A stretch of 54,649 bases of DNA from Candidatus Woesearchaeota archaeon. GTDB lineage: Archaea > Nanobdellota > Nanobdellia > Woesearchaeales > UBA11576. Of the stretch, positions 50,432 through 54,649 are shown one piece after another. How positions within the stretch are numbered: position 1 is the stretch's first letter; the number at the start of each line of letters is the position of its first letter. Location of the stretch: contig JACQXV010000011.1 of the NCBI GenBank assembly GCA_016208715.1, positions 1 through 54,649 on the forward strand. Reading direction: 5' to 3'. The notes under the pieces were generated by a model that was not told the origin of the DNA, did not search any database, and saw only the letters and a list, made by a program, of their open reading frames with translations. Both the position numbers and the translations under genes were made by a program.

Positions 50432-50576
50432 GCTCTGTCCCGAATGTGCCGCTGCCACCCTGCGACCTGAAACGATAAACCGGTTGCTTAAACATCCTCT
50501 CGGCAACAAGATGGCAAGCATATTCACAGCGAGCGGTGCAGCGGCCGAGCGTAAGCGAGATTCGGGACAGAGCCGG
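50432..50576 (+). repeat. Family A MITE-like repeat, copy 8, with 8-bp direct repeats
   Basis: A full element with GGTGCCGA at 50424-50431 and 50577-50584. The copy is about 45 bp upstream of the 5S rRNA promoter. After the right duplication a second short GCTCTGTCC piece starts, a family A scrap. Confidence 0.85.
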
Positions 50577-50712
50577 GGTGCCGAGCTCTGTCCAGAATAT
50601 ACCTCTGCTACTTGACAAGCTGGTTTATAATCCTTTTTCAGAGACTTTGGACAGGCTCTTCATGCCGTAATGTTTATAAATTGCTCATATTTCTGTGCGT
50701 TGGGGGTTTATC

Positions 50713-51744
50713 ATGCTGACAATAGATGATTCGCACATTAAAGGGAAGAAGGTTCTGGTTACTGGTGGTACGGGTTCATTTGGACACAGGATAGTTCAGA
50801 GACTTTTAAAGTACGAACCTGCAGAGATCAGAGTGTACTCTCGCGATGAGAAGAAGCACTACGATATGAAGATTCGTTACAGTAATATTCCGCAGATCCG
50901 TTTTTTCTTGGGGGATGTACGTGATAAAGAGCGCCTGATCCAGGTGATCAGCGGCGTGGACATAGTTTATCATGCAGCTGCACTGAAGCACGTGCCTATG
51001 TGTGAACTACATCCCGAAGAAGCTGTTAAGACAAATATTCTTGGTGCAAGTAATCTGATTGAGTGTGCCATTGCAGCAAAGGTGAAGAAAGTTGTTGCGA
51101 TTAGCACTGACAAGGCGGTCAAGCCAGTCAATGTCATGGGCATGACTAAGGCGATTCAGGAGAAGTTGATGATTTCTGCAAATGATCTGCAAAATAATCA
51201 CGGGACCCTTTTTTCATGTGTTCGTTATGGAAACGTTATGGGTTCGCGCGGCTCGGCGATCCCCTTCTTCCGCCAACTTGTGGCGGAGAACAAAGTCATC
51301 ACGATTACGGATGAGCAGATGACTCGCTTCATGCTGACGCTCGATGACGCCATTGATCTGGTGTTCTTCGCGACAGCCAAGATGAAGGGCGGCGAGATGT
51401 TCATCAAGAAAGCGCCTTCCTTGCGCATCGTCGATCTCGCGAAGATGGTCTACCGCAAGTATAAGGGGACTGATGAAGGCTTCGACTACAAGATTATTGG
51501 CATCTACCCTGGCGAGAAGATACACGAGATCCTCATCTCAGAGGAAGAGATCAGCCGCAGCGTCGACATGGGAGACTACTTCGTGATCCATCGCGTCCCG
51601 CCGGTGCAGACCATGAAGGGGACATTCGAGGAGTATTCTTCAAAAAGCGAGATCGTGGACCCTTCCGTGCTTGAGCCGTTGCTCGAAAAAGCAGAGGCTG
51701 CCGAGAAGGAGACAATGTATCAGGAGTCCATCTACGTCAAGTGA
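50713..51744 (+). CDS. UDP-GlcNAc 4,6-dehydratase-type enzyme (CapE/FlaA1-like)
   Basis: A 343-residue SDR enzyme. The N-terminal GKKVLVTGGTGSFGHRIVQR has the GGTGSFG NAD-binding site. STDKAVKPVNVMGMTKAIQE carries the active-site region with Met where classic SDRs have Tyr, as in CapE-type dehydratases. DEQMTRFMLTLDDAIDLV follows. It makes 4-keto-6-deoxy sugar nucleotides. The ATG at 50713 is after GGGGGTTTATC. Codon third positions become clearly GC-richer after about 51230, within the gene. Confidence 0.92.
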   Translation: MLTIDDSHIKGKKVLVTGGTGSFGHRIVQRLLKYEPAEIRVYSRDEKKHYDMKIRYSNIPQIRFFLGDVRDKERLIQVISGVDIVYHAAALKHVPMCELHPEEAVKTNILGASNLIECAIAAKVKKVVAISTDKAVKPVNVMGMTKAIQEKLMISANDLQNNHGTLFSCVRYGNVMGSRGSAIPFFRQLVAENKVITITDEQMTRFMLTLDDAIDLVFFATAKMKGGEMFIKKAPSLRIVDLAKMVYRKYKGTDEGFDYKIIGIYPGEKIHEILISEEEISRSVDMGDYFVIHRVPPVQTMKGTFEEYSSKSEIVDPSVLEPLLEKAEAAEKETMYQESIYVK

Positions 51745-51790
51745 TTCTTTCGTCGCGTTGATGTCGAGCATGCAAGACAAGGTGTTGATG

Positions 51791-52912
51791 ATGGAGATTC
51801 GTAACATTCCACTGTTCAAGGTCAATATGCCTCCTGAGACAATGGATGCGCTCAGGTCCACGCTTTACTCAGGATACATCACGTCAGGCCCCAAGGTCAT
51901 TGAGTTTGAGCAGAAGCTTGGAGACTTCATCTGCACGAGGCAACTGTTGTGTGTCAGCAGCTGTACCCACGCTATCGAGCTCGCGTTGCGCGCGATGGAT
52001 TTCGGTCCGGGCGATGAGATCATTTCATCGCCGCTTACGTGCATTGCGACAAACATGCCAGTAATGGTTTTCGGCGCGCGGATCAGGTGGGCGGACGTCC
52101 TCCCGGACACCGGAAACATCGACCCTGCATCGATAGAGCCTCTCATTACACCCAGGACAAAGGCGATCATCTACGTGCATTGGGCTGGCAACCCTGCAAA
52201 TATTGATGCCATAAATTCGATCGCGAAAAAGCACGGCCTCAAGGTCATCGAGGACGCCGCGCACGCCTTTGGCGCTGAGTACAAGGGCAGCAAAGTCGGG
52301 CTCCATTCGGATTTCGTGGTGTTCTCGTTCCAGGCGATCAAGCATATCACAACAGGCGACGGCGGACTTATCGTATGCAAGGACGCCAAGGATTTCGAGC
52401 GGATCAAGGCACTGCGCTGGTTTGGTCTCGACCGCGAGCGCTTCAAGGGCCGCGATGAGCTGCGCTGGACACTCGATATCCAAGAATACGGTTACAAGTT
52501 CAACATGAACGATATCGACGCTACCTTGGGCCTTGCCCAACTGCCGTACATCGGGGGGGTCCTCAAGACGTGCCGGAGAAACGGCCGCTTCTACGACCGC
52601 GAACTTGCGGACGTCCCGGGCGTCACGGTTCTGCGCCAGGAAGAGAGCGCTAATTCCGCATACTGGCTCTACACGCTGCTTGTCGACAGGCGCGAGGATT
52701 TCGTGGATTTCATGAAGAGCAAGGGGATCGCGACAAACATCGTCCACACGCGTAATGATACTTACAGCTGTTTTAAGGATTTCAAGGAAGATCGGCCGCT
52801 TCCAGGGCTCGAGGAGTTTGCCAAGCGCTACATCTCAATTCCTTGCGGCTGGTGGGTTGTTGAGGACGATGCGCAATACATTGTGGATGCGGTCAGAGAG
52901 TTTTTTCGGTGA
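51791..52912 (+). CDS. DegT/DnrJ/EryC1-family sugar aminotransferase
   Basis: A 373-residue PLP enzyme. SSCTHAIELALRAMDFGPGD, VIEDAAHAFGAEYKG and FSFQAIKHITTGDGGLIVC with the PLP-binding Lys (about 184) are diagnostic. It would aminate the keto sugar made by the upstream dehydratase. The ATG at 51791 is chosen since AAGGTG lies 7 bp upstream. DNA of this gene is distinctly GC-rich compared with its neighbours. Confidence 0.92.
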   Translation: MEIRNIPLFKVNMPPETMDALRSTLYSGYITSGPKVIEFEQKLGDFICTRQLLCVSSCTHAIELALRAMDFGPGDEIISSPLTCIATNMPVMVFGARIRWADVLPDTGNIDPASIEPLITPRTKAIIYVHWAGNPANIDAINSIAKKHGLKVIEDAAHAFGAEYKGSKVGLHSDFVVFSFQAIKHITTGDGGLIVCKDAKDFERIKALRWFGLDRERFKGRDELRWTLDIQEYGYKFNMNDIDATLGLAQLPYIGGVLKTCRRNGRFYDRELADVPGVTVLRQEESANSAYWLYTLLVDRREDFVDFMKSKGIATNIVHTRNDTYSCFKDFKEDRPLPGLEEFAKRYISIPCGWWVVEDDAQYIVDAVREFFR

Positions 52913-52942
52913 GAGGATAAGACTTATCGGAAGGTGTTGAAG

Positions 52943-53476
52943 ATGTACGGAACTGACGAACTCTACTTTCGTATCATGGAAGAACGCGATCTGGAACCTA
53001 TGCGCATACTGCACAACGACCCTTCTACGCTCTACAATCTTACAGATATAACGCCAGTGAATGAGGTCATGCAGAAGAAATGGTTTGAATCGATGTCGCA
53101 GTCAAAGTCATCGAAGCGCTATGTTGTCTGTACAAAACAAGGTGGCAGCGAGGTCATTCTTGGTTTGGTCCGTTTTAATGAAATTGATTTTGTGAACAGG
53201 AACATGCTTGTCGGGCTTGATATAATGCCGCAGTTTCGTGGACAAGGACTGGGAACCAAGACGTATAAGCTGATGTGCGACTATTGCTTCAAGGAGCTAA
53301 ACATGCACAAGGTCACTCTCTATGTCGGGAATTTCAATGACCGTGGAAAACACCTTTACCAGAAGATGGGTTTCAAGGAGGAAGGCGTACTCAAGGAAGC
53401 ACTGTATCGGGATGGGAAGTATCACGATTGTATTATCATGTCGTTGTTCAGGCGGGACTGCCTCAACAATGGATAG
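52943..53476 (+). CDS. GNAT acetyltransferase (PseH/RimJ-like)
   Basis: A 177-residue acetyltransferase. LVGLDIMPQFRGQGLGTKTY carries the CoA-binding Q/RxxGxG/A loop (QFRGQGLG). Its place after a dehydratase and an aminotransferase suggests N-acetylation of the amino sugar, as PseH does in pseudaminic acid synthesis. AAGGTG lies 6 bases before the ATG at 52943. Confidence 0.87.
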   Translation: MYGTDELYFRIMEERDLEPMRILHNDPSTLYNLTDITPVNEVMQKKWFESMSQSKSSKRYVVCTKQGGSEVILGLVRFNEIDFVNRNMLVGLDIMPQFRGQGLGTKTYKLMCDYCFKELNMHKVTLYVGNFNDRGKHLYQKMGFKEEGVLKEALYRDGKYHDCIIMSLFRRDCLNNG

Positions 53477-53500
53477 TTTTTCTTTCATGAGCGGGCTACT

Positions 53501-54481
53501 ATGGGCAGGGCAGAGCCGGAGTTCTCAATTATCATAATGAACATGAATACGTGTGACAATCTCAAGATACAGCTTCCCGTACTCACATCGTTTAAAAAAG
53601 TCGCGACAGAGATTATTCTGGTAGATAATGCATCATCCGATGAGAGTGTTTCGTTTGTAAAAAATACCTACCCCCAGATAAAAGTAATAGCGCTCAAAAA
53701 GAATGTGGGCACTTACGCAATGAATGTTGGTTTTCAGCAGTGCCGTGGAAAATTTGTTCTTTACATTGGAGACATGGTATTATCAGAGAAAATGCTGCTG
53801 CGACTTAGGAAAGTTATTGACAAAGACTCATCGGTATTCATGGCGGTCCCAAGGATCATCAACTATTTCAGCAAAAAGCCGGAATTCGCCGGAGAAATCA
53901 TTTCGCGTTCATTCTATTCTGTTGCTCGGAAGCGTGTTACGCATTCACTGCTGCCAATTGAAATCTTGAGCGCTGGCTGCGGCATGTTTCGAAGAGAAAG
54001 CATAAGACAAGTTGGTGGAATCATTTACGATCCCGATTATTTCTTGTATGGCGAAGATGTGGATTTAGGCGTACGTATACGTCTGGCGGGAAAGCGCGCA
54101 GTCCTGGTGCCTGATGCTGTCATTGAACACGCCCATCTTCCGATCACGCTACGGACATTTTCAAGATTTCATCTGCGTTTTTTGACAGAACGGAATCTGC
54201 TGGTTACATTCTTGCGTTCGTTTACCTGGGATAATACTGTGCTTTGGTCGTCCTATGCTTTTGGTATGCGGTTGCTTTCTGCTGCTAAGGATGTAGTGAA
54301 GGGCGATTTCAATACGGCGGCGGCAAGGCTATACGCCTGGCTTTGGGTGGCGATTCACCCTGCTTTCGTCTGGCGTAAGCGTTGTTTTTCGCAGAAATTA
54401 CGAAGAGCAAGCGATTCGTATGTTATGAAACCTTTTTGTGAGAAAGACTTTTTCAAAGCCTTTCTTTTTGGCGTGAAATAG
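53501..54481 (+). CDS. Family 2 glycosyltransferase (rhamnosyltransferase-like)
   Basis: A 326-residue protein. EFSIIIMNMNTCDNLKIQLP at the start, VDNASSDESVSF (nucleotide-binding), the acidic GDM-like segment and YGEDVDLGVRIRLAGKRAVL (ED motif) followed by a basic/hydrophobic C-terminus are those of COG1216-type transferases. It probably adds the sugar built by the preceding three enzymes. ATG at 53501, 24 bp after the GNAT gene. Confidence 0.9.
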   Translation: MGRAEPEFSIIIMNMNTCDNLKIQLPVLTSFKKVATEIILVDNASSDESVSFVKNTYPQIKVIALKKNVGTYAMNVGFQQCRGKFVLYIGDMVLSEKMLLRLRKVIDKDSSVFMAVPRIINYFSKKPEFAGEIISRSFYSVARKRVTHSLLPIEILSAGCGMFRRESIRQVGGIIYDPDYFLYGEDVDLGVRIRLAGKRAVLVPDAVIEHAHLPITLRTFSRFHLRFLTERNLLVTFLRSFTWDNTVLWSSYAFGMRLLSAAKDVVKGDFNTAAARLYAWLWVAIHPAFVWRKRCFSQKLRRASDSYVMKPFCEKDFFKAFLFGVK

Positions 54482-54649
54482 TTTTCGTGAAGATTGCAAG
54501 CCGGCAGGGGCCATGCAGCGGCCTAACGTAGTTAGATTAGGGACAGAGTCCAATCAGCGATAAGCTTATATTGAATGTGCTTCTTTTTGGTCTAGGTTCT
54601 TTCATACAAGGTTGATAATAATCTAATGGCCGTTTGTAGGGAAGGATAA
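54482..54649. other. Intergenic end of window with a family A scrap
   Basis: No gene. TGCAGCGGCCTAACGTAG and GATTAGGGACAGAGTCC (about 54513-54552) are a degenerate right end of family A. GATAAGCTTATATTGAATG downstream may be a promoter for a gene beyond the window. Confidence 0.5.

Noticed and set aside
2395-50576. Repeats considered as a CRISPR array
   Set aside because: Copies are dispersed, long, palindromic at the ends and flanked by target duplications; there are no regular spacers and no cas genes.

Overview
The window is archaeal. It carries an archaeal ribosomal and RNA polymerase gene string (uS13, uS4, uS11, RpoD, eL18, uL13, uS9, RpoN), eS8, eS17 and eL37, an Sm-like protein, the proteasome alpha subunit, the SBDS and exosome (Rrp4, Rrp41, Rrp42) cluster, RNase P Pop5, RpoK, a 7S SRP RNA and 5S rRNA. 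TATA boxes commonly lie about 25-35 bp before start codons, which suggests many leaderless or short-leader mRNAs. A bacterial-type leucyl-tRNA synthetase, compact genes, several small proteins of unknown function and an S-layer protein of the S_layer_N type suggest a DPANN archaeon (Woesearchaeota/Pacearchaeota-like). That placement is an inference, not a measured result.

Layout. 1-1.8 kb: a frameshifted S-layer gene running off the left edge. 2.6-8.5 kb: Sm protein/eL37, a glycosyltransferase, eS8, DUF192/PfpI pair, adenosylhomocysteinase and a zinc-ribbon protein. 8.6-13.1 kb: repeats, a CoiA-like nuclease, a membrane protein, tRNA-Leu and a glycosyltransferase. 13.4-19.4 kb: eS17, RNase P protein, proteasome, SBDS and exosome genes, then RpoK. 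19.5-22.8 kb: a response-regulator receiver, an AT-rich toxin-antitoxin islet bounded by inverted repeats, a decayed ribA-like gene and AlaX. 23.5-25.4 kb: unknown gene pair and a membrane protein. 25.8-30.8 kb: tRNA-His and the ribosomal/RNAP operon with tRNA-Leu embedded. 31.3-41.9 kb: coiled-coil protein, LeuRS, a RelA/SpoT-like synthetase, SRP RNA, DUF218, a presenilin-type protease, a COG1325 RNA-binding protein and TrpRS. 42.3-47 kb: HerA-type ATPase, a membrane-anchored parvulin and a shortened NFACT protein. 47.2-54.5 kb: a surface-sugar cluster (cupin isomerase, sugar nucleotidyltransferase, epimerase, then dehydratase, aminotransferase, acetyltransferase, glycosyltransferase), with an m5C methyltransferase and 5S rRNA between its two halves.

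The most striking feature is the density of short non-coding repeats with the look of non-autonomous mobile elements. Family A (about 144 bp, ends GCTCTGTCCCGAATC inverted) has eight long copies, most flanked by 8-10 bp direct repeats. Family B (ends GTATTTGTTTAGC inverted) has copies with 8-bp direct repeats. Families C, D and E and a double-hairpin element built on GAGCATGCTC complete the set. Some are nested in others. No transposase lies in the window. They sit between genes, often within a few bases of stop codons or promoters, and two interrupt the exosome cluster.

The genes suggest a cell with an S-layer and several surface glycosyltransferases, with ordinary archaeal information processing and two unusual regulatory candidates: a (p)ppGpp-synthetase-like protein and a toxin-antitoxin islet.
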